From JANPBY01 sp963805505 (GTDB lineage Bacteria; Actinomycetota; Actinomycetes; DATJPE01), in the NCBI GenBank assembly GCA_963805505.1, contig CAWDUP010000001.1, positions 62,001 through 126,000 of the forward strand: DNA of 64,000 bases, in the 5' to 3' direction. Within the stretch, counting starts at the first letter, position 1; every line of letters starts with the position of its first letter. A program made the translations under genes and the position numbers. The notes under the pieces were generated by a model. The model saw only the letters and a program-made list of their open reading frames with translations, made no database searches and was not told the origin of the DNA. Shown piece after piece: positions 35,378-44,001 of this stretch.

Positions 35378-37089
35378 TGTCTGCTGCCACCTGGGGCCAG
35401 TTCCTGGCCATGATCGGGGCCGTCGTGTTGACCGCCCCGCTGCTCGGCAAATACATGGCCGCCGTGTACGCCGGCGGGAAGGCACCCGGAGACCGTGTCT
35501 TCCTACCCGTGGAGGGGGTCTTCTACCGGATCTGCCGTGTGGACCCCAAGAGCGAGCAGCGCTGGACGGTGTACGCGTTCTCGCTGCTCGCTTTCAGCCT
35601 GATCTCCTTCCTGTTCCTTTACTTTCTGCAGCGGCTGCAGGGCGTCCTACCCTTCAACCCAACGGACATGCCGGCGGTTCCACAGAACGTGTCGTTCAAC
35701 ACCGCCGTCAGCTTCATGACCAACACCAACTGGCAGGCCTACGCCGGTGAGGCGACCATGAGCCACCTCACCCAGATGATGGGTCTTGCGGTGCAGAACT
35801 TCGTCTCCGCGGCCGCCGGGATGGCGGTCATGGCCGCTCTGATCCGCGGCCTGGCCAGGCGCCGGGTCTCGACACTGGGCAACTTCTGGGTCGACCTGAC
35901 CCGGAGCACCATCCGGATCCTGCTTCCGCTGGCGTTCCTGGTCGCGGTCATCCTGGTCAGCCAGGGTGTGATCCAGAACCTCAAGGGCTTCACCCGCGTG
36001 GAGACGCTCCAGGGCGTCGTCCAGGCGATCCCCGGAGGACCCGCGGCAAGCCAGGTCGCGATCAAGCAGCTTGGCACCAACGGCGGCGGCTTCTTCGACA
36101 TGAACTCCGCCCACCCGTTCGAGAATGCCACCGCGTTGAGCAACTTCGTGGAGGCGTGGGCCATCGTCATCATCCCGTTGGCACTCGCTTTCACCTTCGG
36201 CCGCATGGTCGGCGACCGCCGACAGGGACGTGCCGTCTTCGCGATCATGGGCGTCATCCTCGTAGCGGTCTCGCTGGGCACGATGCTCTCTGAGGGGAAC
36301 GGCAATCCGCGGCTCGACGCCATGCACGTGGACCAAACCATCTCGGCCGACCAGGCCGGCGGCGGCTATCTGGAAGGCAAGGAAACCCGGTTCGGCACGG
36401 GAGCCTCCGGGATGTGGGCTGCCTTCACCACCGGTACGTCCAACGGGTCGGTCAACTCGATGCACGACAGCATGACCCCGAGCGGCGGTGGCCTTGCGCT
36501 GACGCACATGATGCTCGGTGAGGTCAGTCCCGGTGGCGTCGGTGTGGGCCTCAACGGGCTGCTGATCATGGTCATCCTCTCGGTGTTCATCGCCGGGCTG
36601 ATGGTCGGCCGCACGCCGGAGTACCTCGGCAAGAAGATCGAGGCCGCCGAGATGAAGCTCGTCATGCTGTACCTGCTCGCCATGCCGACGGCCCTGCTGG
36701 GGTTTGCCGCGGCCTCGGCGGTGCTCACGCCGGCGCTCGACTCGCTCGCCAACCCAGGTGCGCACGGCCTCACCGAGATCCTCTACGCCTTCACCTCGGC
36801 AGCCAACAACAACGGCTCGGCGTTCGCCGGGCTCACCGCCAACACGGACTGGTACACCACGACACAGGGGCTGGCGATGCTGGTGGGCCGGTTCCTGCTG
36901 ATCATCCCGGTGCTGGCGATCGCGGGATCGATGGCGCGCAAGCAGGTGGTGCCGGCCAGTGCCGGCACCTTCCCGACCCACACGCCGCTGTTCTGCGGCC
37001 TGGTCGTGGGCGTGGTCCTCGTCGTGGCCGGGCTCACCTTCTTGCCCGCGCTCGCGCTCGGCCCGATCCTCGAACAGCTTTCCCTCTAG
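35377..37089 (+). CDS. kdpA: K+-transporting ATPase potassium-binding subunit KdpA
   Basis: This 570-residue channel-like membrane subunit binds and carries K+. It shows the selectivity-filter-type repeats SFMTNTNWQAYAGE, GTNGGGFFDMNSAHPFENAT, GTSNGSVNSM and AFTSAANNNGSAFAGLTANT, among about ten hydrophobic helices. The ATG overlaps the kdpF stop by 1 bp, and kdpB begins 11 bp after its end, so the subunits are made from one message. Confidence 0.94.
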   Translation: MSAATWGQFLAMIGAVVLTAPLLGKYMAAVYAGGKAPGDRVFLPVEGVFYRICRVDPKSEQRWTVYAFSLLAFSLISFLFLYFLQRLQGVLPFNPTDMPAVPQNVSFNTAVSFMTNTNWQAYAGEATMSHLTQMMGLAVQNFVSAAAGMAVMAALIRGLARRRVSTLGNFWVDLTRSTIRILLPLAFLVAVILVSQGVIQNLKGFTRVETLQGVVQAIPGGPAASQVAIKQLGTNGGGFFDMNSAHPFENATALSNFVEAWAIVIIPLALAFTFGRMVGDRRQGRAVFAIMGVILVAVSLGTMLSEGNGNPRLDAMHVDQTISADQAGGGYLEGKETRFGTGASGMWAAFTTGTSNGSVNSMHDSMTPSGGGLALTHMMLGEVSPGGVGVGLNGLLIMVILSVFIAGLMVGRTPEYLGKKIEAAEMKLVMLYLLAMPTALLGFAAASAVLTPALDSLANPGAHGLTEILYAFTSAANNNGSAFAGLTANTDWYTTTQGLAMLVGRFLLIIPVLAIAGSMARKQVVPASAGTFPTHTPLFCGLVVGVVLVVAGLTFLPALALGPILEQLSL

Positions 37090-37100
37090 GAGTCACGAGC

Positions 37101-39224
37101 ATGTCGCAGTCAACCCACGAGGTCGTCCGGCCTGTTGGCACTGGTGGACGAGACCGTTACCCGCTGCCGCGCCGGTCCCTGTTCGATCCGGACATCGTTC
37201 GAGGAGCTGCCGTCGACAGCTTCCGCAAGTTGGACCCCCGGTTCCAAGCCGGGAACCCCGTCATGTTCGTGGTCCTGGTCGGCAGCGTGCTGACCACGGC
37301 ACTCTTCTTCGCCCACGTCGGCGCCTCGTCCGCCGTCCAGAACGTGTTCGCCGGCCTGGTAGCCATATTCCTCTGGTTCACCGTGCTCTTCGCCAACTTC
37401 GCCGAGGCGATGGCCGAAGGACGCGGCAAAGCACAGGCCGCCACGCTGCGCCGGGCGCGCACCGAGACCACTGCCATCAGGCGTACCAAAGGGTGCGAGC
37501 TCGAAGAGGTCGCCGCCACGGACCTACGCGTGGGCGACGAGTGCATTGTCGCGGCCGGTCAGGTCATCCCCAGCGACGGAGACGTGATCGAAGGCGTCGC
37601 GACCGTCGACGAGTCTGCCATCACCGGCGAGTCAGCGCCAGTGATCCGGGAGTCCGGCGGCGACCGGTCGGCGGTCACGGGTGGGACCAGGGTCCTCTCG
37701 GACCAGATAATCGTCCGGATCACGGCCCGGCCCGGTGAGACCTTCATCGACCGGATGATCGCCCTGGTCGAGGGCGCGGAACGCCAGAAGACGCCCAATG
37801 AGATCGCGCTCAACATCCTTCTTGCTGGCCTCACCATCGTGTTCCTGCTCGCCACTGTGACGCTGCAGCCGTTCGCGATCTACTCGGGCGCCGAGCAGGA
37901 CGCCATCGTCCTGGTCGCGCTCCTGGTGTGCCTCATCCCGACCACCATCGGCGCGCTGCTCTCGGCGATCGGGATCGCCGGGATGGATCGGATGGTGCAG
38001 CACAACGTGCTGGCCATGTCAGGCCGGGCCGTGGAGGCCTCCGGCGACGTGAACACCCTCCTGCTGGACAAGACCGGCACCATCACTCTGGGCAACCGGC
38101 AGGCCTCGGAGCTCATCCCGATGCCCGACATCAGCGTCCACGACCTGGCCGAGGCCTCGCTGATCGCCAGCACCGCCGACGAGACGCCGGAAGGCCGCTC
38201 CATCGTCGAGTTCGCCCGGGAGACTCACGGGATCACTGAGGACGCCACGGGCGCCGGCGGCGACCTCGTGCCATTCAGTGCCCAGACCCGCATGAGCGGC
38301 GTCGACCTCGCCATAGACGGGGGGGTCCGCAGCCTGCGCAAGGGGGCTGTGGACACGATCACGCGTTGGGTCCAGGACACCGGTGAACGAGTGCCGGACG
38401 CCCTGCACGTCATCGCTGACGGAATCGCCACCAGCGGCGGCACGCCGCTGGCCGTGGCCGAGCGCGACACGCGCAACGGCACCGCCCGGGTCCTGGGTGT
38501 CATCCACCTCAAGGACATCGTCAAGGACGGAATGCGAGAGCGCTTCGACCAGCTGCGGGCGATGGGGGTCCGCACGGTCATGATCACCGGCGACAACCCG
38601 CTGACCGCCCAGGCGATCGCCCACGAGGCCGGTGTCGACGACTTCCTCGCCGAGGCCACCCCCGAGGACAAGATGGCCCTGATCAAGCGAGAGCAGGCGG
38701 GTGGGGCACTGGTCGCCATGACCGGTGACGGCACGAACGACGCGCCCGCACTGGCCCAGGCCGACGTGGGCGTCGCCATGAACACCGGCACCCAAGCAGC
38801 CAAGGAGGCAAGCAACATGGTCGACCTCGACTCCGACCCGACCAAGCTCATCGAGATCGTCGAGATCGGCAAGCAGCTGCTAGTCACGCGCGGCGCGTTG
38901 ACGACGTTCTCCATCTCCAACGACGTGGCGAAGTACTTCGCGATCATCCCCGCGATGTTCGCCGGTGCGATTCCGGTGCTGAACGACCTGAACATCATGG
39001 GCCTGGACTCGCCTCGGTCGGCGATCCTGTCCGCAGTGATCTTCAACGCGCTGATCATCGTCGTGCTGATCCCGCTGTCGCTTCGCGGCGTCCGCGTCAG
39101 GCCGGCAGCGGCCACGGTCATGCTGCGGCGCAACCTGCTGGTCTACGGCGTCGGCGGCCTGATCGCGCCGTTCATCGGCATCAAGATTGTCGACCTGAGC
39201 ATCTCTGTCCTAGGAGTGTCGTGA
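37101..39224 (+). CDS. kdpB: K+-transporting ATPase ATP-binding subunit KdpB
   Basis: This 707-residue P-type ATPase drives K+ import. The phosphorylated Asp is residue 323 in LLLDKTGTITLGN; other marks are the TGES loop (DESAITGESAPVIRE), MITGDNPLTAQAIA and MTGDGTNDAPALAQADVGVA. Membrane helices occur at about residues 60-110, 225-290 and after 600. The TGA overlaps the kdpC start region (GTGATG), so translation is coupled. Confidence 0.95.
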   Translation: MSQSTHEVVRPVGTGGRDRYPLPRRSLFDPDIVRGAAVDSFRKLDPRFQAGNPVMFVVLVGSVLTTALFFAHVGASSAVQNVFAGLVAIFLWFTVLFANFAEAMAEGRGKAQAATLRRARTETTAIRRTKGCELEEVAATDLRVGDECIVAAGQVIPSDGDVIEGVATVDESAITGESAPVIRESGGDRSAVTGGTRVLSDQIIVRITARPGETFIDRMIALVEGAERQKTPNEIALNILLAGLTIVFLLATVTLQPFAIYSGAEQDAIVLVALLVCLIPTTIGALLSAIGIAGMDRMVQHNVLAMSGRAVEASGDVNTLLLDKTGTITLGNRQASELIPMPDISVHDLAEASLIASTADETPEGRSIVEFARETHGITEDATGAGGDLVPFSAQTRMSGVDLAIDGGVRSLRKGAVDTITRWVQDTGERVPDALHVIADGIATSGGTPLAVAERDTRNGTARVLGVIHLKDIVKDGMRERFDQLRAMGVRTVMITGDNPLTAQAIAHEAGVDDFLAEATPEDKMALIKREQAGGALVAMTGDGTNDAPALAQADVGVAMNTGTQAAKEASNMVDLDSDPTKLIEIVEIGKQLLVTRGALTTFSISNDVAKYFAIIPAMFAGAIPVLNDLNIMGLDSPRSAILSAVIFNALIIVVLIPLSLRGVRVRPAAATVMLRRNLLVYGVGGLIAPFIGIKIVDLSISVLGVS

Positions 39225-39793
39225 TGCGCCGTCAACTGCTGGCCGCCGCCGGAATGTTGCTGCTGTTCACCGTGCTGACCGGACTGGTCTATCCGCTCAC
39301 GGTCACCGGGATCGCCCAAGTCGCCTTCCACGACAAGGCGAACGGGTCCCTGGTCGAGGTGGACGGCAAGAAGGTGGGGTCGTCCCGCATCGCCCAGGAG
39401 TTCACCGGCGCCGAGTACTTCCACCCGCGCCCGTCGGCCGTCGCCTACGACCCGCGCGACAGTGGCGGCGCCAACCTCGGCCCCACCAACCCCGACCTCC
39501 TGTCGGCGATCGAGAAGAACGCCGAGGCCTACCGCACCGAGAACCGGCTGCCCGCCGACTATGACGTCCCCGTCGACGCGGTGACCGGCTCCGCCTCCGG
39601 GCTGGACCCGCAGATCTCTCGGGCCAACGCCATCCTGCAGGCCTCCCGGGTCGCAGAAGCCCGTGGTCTGTCCCTGGAGCAGGTTCTCGGCCTGGTGGAC
39701 GAGCACACCACGAAGCGGGCGCTGGGTTTCCTCGGCGAAAGCGGCGTCAATGTGCTCGACCTCAACGTCGCCCTCGATAACCTCGACGAGTGA
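39221..39793 (+). CDS. kdpC: K+-transporting ATPase subunit KdpC
   Basis: This 190-residue protein has an N-terminal membrane helix (LLAAAGMLLLFTVLTGLVYP) and the KdpC periplasmic domain (ADYDVPVDAVTGSASGLDPQ, ISRANAILQASRVAEARGLS). It assembles the Kdp complex and raises its affinity for nucleotide. Start GTG 39221 or the adjacent ATG 39224 are both in frame and both overlap the kdpB stop. Its stop overlaps the kdpE GTG by 4 bp. Confidence 0.93.
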   Translation: MMRRQLLAAAGMLLLFTVLTGLVYPLTVTGIAQVAFHDKANGSLVEVDGKKVGSSRIAQEFTGAEYFHPRPSAVAYDPRDSGGANLGPTNPDLLSAIEKNAEAYRTENRLPADYDVPVDAVTGSASGLDPQISRANAILQASRVAEARGLSLEQVLGLVDEHTTKRALGFLGESGVNVLDLNVALDNLDE

Positions 39794-40530
39794 ACGCCGC
39801 GGGGTCGCCAGGGCCCGGCGACGGACCCAGGGTGCTGGTGGTCGACGATGATGCCACCCTGCGCAGGACGCTCGGGCTCAACCTGCGTGCCCGTGGCTAC
39901 ACAGCCGACCTGGCCGGGACCGGGGAGGCCGCGCTCCAAATGGCGGCCTCACACCACCCCGACGTGGTCATCCTCGATCTCGGACTGCCCGGAATGAACG
40001 GTCTGGAGGTCATATCTGGCATCCGGGGCTGGTCTTCAGTGCCCATCGTGGTGCTGTCGGGCCGCGACGCGGAGTCCATGAAGGTCAAAGCCCTCGACCT
40101 CGGCGCGGACGACTACCTCACCAAACCCTTCGGGATGGACGAGCTGTTCGCACGGATCAGGGCTGCCACCCGCAGAGCGGTCGTCCCCGAGGGCGATCCG
40201 GTGGTCTCGACTCCACACTTCACCATCGACTTCGCCGCCAAACGGGTGTTGGCGTACGACCAGATCGTCAGACTGACTCCTCGACAGTGGCGCATCGTCG
40301 AGGTGCTCGTCCGCAACCGGGGACGCCTGGTCACCTACACCGAGCTGCTCCACGAGGTCTGGGGCCCCGGCTATGACACCGAAACCAACTACCTGCGCGT
40401 CTTCATGACCCACATCCGGCAACGCCTCGAGCCCGAGCCCTCCAAGCCGCGCTACTTCATCACCGAGGCCGGGATGGGCTACCGGTTTCAGATCCCTGAA
40501 GGCTCGGACGCGACGAGCCAGGCGGACTGA
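39790..40530 (+). CDS. kdpE: OmpR-family response regulator KdpE
   Basis: This 246-residue regulator has an N-terminal receiver domain (VLVVDDDATLRRTLGLNLRA) with the phospho-acceptor Asp at residue 63 in VILDLGLPGMNG and Lys in DDYLTKPF, and a C-terminal winged-helix domain (LTPRQWRIVEVLVRNRGRLV, YLRVFMTHIRQRLE). It should be phosphorylated by KdpD and activate kdpFABC. Its GTG overlaps the kdpC stop, so it is made with the transporter, whereas its kinase is transcribed in the opposite direction. Confidence 0.93.
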   Translation: MNAAGSPGPGDGPRVLVVDDDATLRRTLGLNLRARGYTADLAGTGEAALQMAASHHPDVVILDLGLPGMNGLEVISGIRGWSSVPIVVLSGRDAESMKVKALDLGADDYLTKPFGMDELFARIRAATRRAVVPEGDPVVSTPHFTIDFAAKRVLAYDQIVRLTPRQWRIVEVLVRNRGRLVTYTELLHEVWGPGYDTETNYLRVFMTHIRQRLEPEPSKPRYFITEAGMGYRFQIPEGSDATSQAD

Positions 40531-40604
40531 CCCTCGGCGGAGATCGGTGGAGACGGTCGTCGGTGGATACGGCCATAGAACGTCGGCTGCTAAGAACTCG
40601 CTGA

Positions 40605-40997
40605 TCGGACGCGCTGCTGGAGGTCTTCCGAGACCTCTACAACCACCAACGCCCGCACCGTTCGCTGCCCCGCCGAGCCACCCCGGCCACGCTCTACGAC
40701 ACCATGCCCAAGGCCACGCCAGGCGAGGTCACAGACCCCGACACCCACGACCGCATCCGCCACGACACCGTCGACAAAGCCGGCTCCGTCACCCTCCGCC
40801 ACGGCGGCCGACTCCACCACATCGGCATCGGACGAACCCACACCGGAACCTGCATCATCCTGCTCGTCCAAGACCTCCAGATCCGCATCGTCAACGCCGC
40901 CACCGGCGAACTGCTCCGCGAACTAACCCTCAACCCCAACCGCGACTACCAGCCCACCGGAGCACTCAAAGGACCCACCCGACAACCCCCAAAATGA
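40605..40997 (+). pseudogene. IS481-family transposase remnant (C-terminal part only)
   Basis: The frame from 40605 to the TGA at 40995-40997 encodes ~130 residues of the integrase-core end, RDLYNHQRPHRSLPRRATPA, and the typical IS481 tail (GSVTLRHGGRLHHIGIGRTH, TGELLRELTLNPNRDYQPTG). The catalytic N-terminal two thirds are missing, with a stop at 40602 and no related sequence before it. The hairpin at 41003-41028 and the TGTCTTGAGACATCACA region may be the old right end of the element, just short of the tRNA-Arg gene. Confidence 0.82.
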
Positions 40998-41002
40998 CCA
41001 CA

Positions 41003-41028
41003 GCCGGACCTGCAATCGCAGGTCCGGC
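41003..41028 (+). terminator. Strong hairpin downstream of the transposase remnant
   Basis: GCCGGACCTGC (41003-41013) pairs perfectly with GCAGGTCCGGC (41018-41028) around an AATC loop: an 11-bp GC-rich stem. It is not followed by a T run. It lies between the remnant and the 3' end of the leftward tRNA gene, so it could stop transcription from either side. Confidence 0.55.
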
Positions 41029-41057
41029 CGTCGCCAATGTCTTGAGACATCACACGG

Positions 41058-41129
41058 TGCCCCCGGCAGGATTCGAACCTGCGCTCCCGCCTCCGGAGGG
41101 CGGTGCTCTATCCCCTGAGCTACGGGGGC
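41058..41129 (-). tRNA. tRNA-Arg (anticodon CCG)
   Basis: On the minus strand a 72-nt cloverleaf can be folded: acceptor GCCCCCG/CGGGGGC with discriminator A, D-arm with GCTCAGGGGATAGAGC, anticodon stem CCGCC/GGCGG around loop CTCCGGA (anticodon CCG, reading Arg codon CGG), and T-arm GCAGG-TTCGAAT-CCTGC. The 3' CCA is not encoded. argS lies 2.9 kb away, a neighbourhood often seen in actinobacteria. Confidence 0.95.
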
Positions 41130-41147
41130 CGGGGTCGGTCGAGGTTA

Positions 41148-41843
41148 TCAGCCGGACTGGCCGCCACCGCGTCTGAGCATCGCGGCTGCGAGCAACGCGG
41201 AAGCATTGAGTGCCCAGTGCGCCAGCATCGGTGCGAGCAGGCTGTCGCTGAGCAGCCGGAGGATCGCCAAGCCCGCGCCGGCGATGGTTGTGGAGATCAC
41301 CGCGGTGGCGACGAATCCGGCGTTGGCCCTCTCGCCCATGGCCGTTCCGGCTACCTGGAGCTGTTCCCCTCGGCCTAGCGAAGGCACGACATGCCACAGA
41401 CCGAACGCGACCGCGCAAACGGTCACGGCGACCGGTCGGTCGGTCTGAGTCAGCAGGACCGCCAGCAGCAGCCCGCGGAACGCGGTTTCCTCGAGCAAGA
41501 CCGTTCCCCATGGGAGCCTCACGCCTGCCTCGTAGGCGACTCGGCGGAAGCTGTGGTCGGCTGTCTTCTCGTCGGCGAAAAGTGCCCTGGTCTTGGGGAA
41601 GCTGATGCCGGCTGCCACCACGCCGACGACCAGCCCGCCAACAGCGGCCCCCCAAGCCAGCCCGCTCAGCCAGCTGCCCCGGCCGAGGCCGAGCTCGGCC
41701 CACGTTAGCCCGAGAATTCTGCCCCAGGCGAGCAGGCCCGCGGTCGCGATCAGGCACAGCGGTAGGTACAGCCGGTCAGGGACTCGGTGGACGAGGATTG
41801 AGAGTGCGCCCAAGATCACCAGGACGGCGATGACAGTGGTCAT
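41148..41843 (-). CDS. CPBP family intramembrane glutamic endopeptidase
   Basis: This 231-residue membrane protein has about seven hydrophobic helices and the three CPBP (Abi) motifs: EETAFRG (catalytic Glu pair and Arg), FGLWHVV (motif 2 His) and HWALNAS (motif 3). It resembles Rce1-type prenyl-protein proteases, but bacterial substrates are mostly unknown. It ends 18 bp from the 5' end of the tRNA-Arg gene on the same strand and begins 22 bp downstream of the alpha/beta-hydrolase gene, so it probably shares that gene's transcript. Confidence 0.84.
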   Translation of the reverse strand: MTTVIAVLVILGALSILVHRVPDRLYLPLCLIATAGLLAWGRILGLTWAELGLGRGSWLSGLAWGAAVGGLVVGVVAAGISFPKTRALFADEKTADHSFRRVAYEAGVRLPWGTVLLEETAFRGLLLAVLLTQTDRPVAVTVCAVAFGLWHVVPSLGRGEQLQVAGTAMGERANAGFVATAVISTTIAGAGLAILRLLSDSLLAPMLAHWALNASALLAAAMLRRGGGQSG

Positions 41844-41865
41844 CCGCCGGCCCGCAGGTACCCGG

Positions 41866-43896
41866 TCAGGTGACGGCTAGGGAATCGTGTTCCTGCGGTA
41901 CCGCCACCAGAGGCGGAACCTGATCTGCGTTGACGCCCCACTTGGCCAGTTGCTCGCGTACGGCGGTCTCGGCCGCCTCTGCTTGCGCGGCCGAGACGCG
42001 GCGGGTTGCCCAGGCCAGCTCGCGGGCGCGCAGGGCGTGCTCGACGGGTTCCATCCCGTTCGGGGGTTCCTTCAACTCGAACACGTCGCGCACGAAGACG
42101 GCCAGCTGCTTCCGGTAGTCGTGGCCGCGCGACACGAAAGTGCCGGGGACCACGGACATGGCGTTCATCGCGTCGATCATCGTGGCCAGGAATGTGGCGA
42201 GCGGCTGCCAGCGCAGCTCCGCCGGCACGGCTGGATTGCGGTCGGGTCCGAGCCAGTCGGGGCGTTGCACGGCGAGCGGCATGTTGAACTTCACGATGGG
42301 GTCGTCGTGCTGACTGAGAAGCACGACACGGGCCCGGTCCCGCTGCTCCTTGGGAATCTCCAGCCATTCCTCGTGGGTCCCTACTTCGATGGCCACGCCA
42401 TCCGGGTCGACGACCTGTTTGTTCTCTCTCCAGTGCCGGGGTGCCAGGGTGGACCCCGGCATCCCGATGAACATGGCTCGTTCGACGCCGAAGGTATTGA
42501 TCTCGGCGTGGCCCTGGAACAGGGTGTCGGCGCCGGTCTGGGCCCCCAGCGACTCGCCGAACATCAACAGCCGGGGGCGCTTGCCCTCCGGCATCTCGTC
42601 GAGGCGCGCGCGAAGAGCGGTCAGGAAGGCTTCGTTCTGTTCCTTGCCGACCCCGACCTTGCCCAGGGACATCGGGGAGGGACGTAGTGAGTACTGCATG
42701 GCGATCTGGGCGCACCTCCCGCCGGTCAGGTATTCGACGGTCTCCAGAACGACGTAGTTGACGTAGCCGGTGCCAGTGGGGGTGTAGAAGACGATGAGTG
42801 GCCGGTCCAAGCCGCCGAGCGCCTCGAGCTCGCGAAGGGCCAGGTCGGCTCGCGCCTGCGGGGTGGATGCTGAGGCCAGACCGATGAAGGCGCGCACCGG
42901 TTCGGTGGCTCGCGATCGACCGGTGGCCTCCTTGATCTCTGCCGGCGTGAGCGCCATGTTGACGAAGCGTCGTCCTTCGCGGCCAATGTCGTCAGAGCTG
43001 ATCAGGCTGTTCGGCCCGCCGCTGACGTGCGAGGACGTGGGGTGCGTGGCGTAGGCCGCCTCGACGGCAGCGCCGGTGTGGTCCGCGTCGGCGAGGATCT
43101 TGCGGATACCGAAGTAGCCGGCGGCCCCGAGCCCGCCCAAGGCAGCCACGTGACCGGTCAGCCGAGCCAGCGGCTTCGGCGCTACCAAGCCGACCGGGTA
43201 GGCAACTGCGTGGGCGGCCAAGCGCTCGCCGTACGACGCGGCGAAGGTGACGCCGGCGACCAAGGCGCCCGCAGCGACTGCGCGACCGGCCACGATCCGG
43301 GTGTCGGACTCGACCGCCATCCCGTGCTCGTCCACGGTTCCGCCGGCCGCTTGTCTGCGCCGCGCCAGGCCGTACGTCGTCGCGGCAGCCGCCGCTCCGA
43401 ACAGCGCCAGCGGGGCGACGGGGAGGGCTCGGAGCTCTCGCCTGCTCGCGCGACTCGCGATGTCCGTGACGACCAGCCCAGCCAAGGCGGCACCGCTGCC
43501 GACGACTGCGCGAAAGCCCAGGGACCGGGCGCCCGCACGCGCCATCGGCTCACCCGGATACTCGGGCAGCCCCTTCTGCAGGCCGAGGCCCGCTGCCAGG
43601 AGTCCTACCTCGACGGCTATCGCCGCGCGCCGAAACTGGCGGGGGCCGGCGTCCTTGCCGGCCAACATCCCTGCCAGAGCCTCCGCCGCCGACTGTCCGG
43701 TCACGACGATGCCGTAGTTGATCGCCACCAGAACGCCGGTGAGGATCGCCTGGTCCTTGGTCGTCCGGGGCATCAAGCCACGCTGGAACGAGGCTCCCGC
43801 CCCGGCGGCAGCAGTGATCACGGCCGCCTGCTCGGCCAGATCCGTAGGCCGCACAAGTGCTGTCGCGGCTCGTTCGAGGATCCCCATGATGGTCAT
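41866..43896 (-). CDS. Membrane-anchored alpha/beta-hydrolase family protein
   Basis: This 676-residue protein has an N-terminal membrane half (several hydrophobic segments such as ILTGVLVAINYGIVVTG and FRAVVGSGAALAGLVVTDI) and a C-terminal alpha/beta-hydrolase domain from about residue 340, with IVFYTPTGTGYVNYV, the nucleophile elbow LLMFGESLGAQTGAD and VLLSQHDDPIVKF. This is the architecture of an actinobacterial family often annotated only as alpha/beta-hydrolase; no substrate is known. ATG 43896 was chosen over a far-upstream start because AGGGA precedes it closely and the longer form would run into the argS promoter. A second ATG at 43887 is possible. Confidence 0.78.
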   Translation of the reverse strand: MTIMGILERAATALVRPTDLAEQAAVITAAAGAGASFQRGLMPRTTKDQAILTGVLVAINYGIVVTGQSAAEALAGMLAGKDAGPRQFRRAAIAVEVGLLAAGLGLQKGLPEYPGEPMARAGARSLGFRAVVGSGAALAGLVVTDIASRASRRELRALPVAPLALFGAAAAATTYGLARRRQAAGGTVDEHGMAVESDTRIVAGRAVAAGALVAGVTFAASYGERLAAHAVAYPVGLVAPKPLARLTGHVAALGGLGAAGYFGIRKILADADHTGAAVEAAYATHPTSSHVSGGPNSLISSDDIGREGRRFVNMALTPAEIKEATGRSRATEPVRAFIGLASASTPQARADLALRELEALGGLDRPLIVFYTPTGTGYVNYVVLETVEYLTGGRCAQIAMQYSLRPSPMSLGKVGVGKEQNEAFLTALRARLDEMPEGKRPRLLMFGESLGAQTGADTLFQGHAEINTFGVERAMFIGMPGSTLAPRHWRENKQVVDPDGVAIEVGTHEEWLEIPKEQRDRARVVLLSQHDDPIVKFNMPLAVQRPDWLGPDRNPAVPAELRWQPLATFLATMIDAMNAMSVVPGTFVSRGHDYRKQLAVFVRDVFELKEPPNGMEPVEHALRARELAWATRRVSAAQAEAAETAVREQLAKWGVNADQVPPLVAVPQEHDSLAVT

Positions 43897-43988
43897 GCCT
43901 TTCCCTGCGTGCCCGTCCGGCAACTGCCTGGCGCATCCGCCGAGACGACGACTGCTGGCGGCCAACCTAGCGCCTGTCCCGACCCCAG

Positions 43989-44001
43989 TAACCTGAGCGG
44001 T
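43989..44001 (+). promoter_or_regulatory. Candidate -10 element of argS (leaderless)
   Basis: TAACCT at 43989-43994 is followed by 7 bp (GAGCGGT) and then the argS GTG at 44002. There is no ribosome-binding site, which fits a leaderless transcript with the TANNNT box acting as the -10. Confidence 0.42.

Noticed and set aside
35647..36981. A 444-codon open frame on the minus strand opposite kdpA
   Set aside because: It is rich in His, Glu and Arg as an antisense translation of membrane codons, and kdpA is certain.
40531..41057. A complete insertion sequence between kdpE and the tRNA gene
   Set aside because: Only the C-terminal end of the transposase exists, and no matching terminal inverted repeat was found on the kdpE side.
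43027..44001. A 325-codon upstream extension of argS
   Set aside because: The extension is antisense to the hydrolase gene; synthetase homology and the -10 box support the start at 44002.
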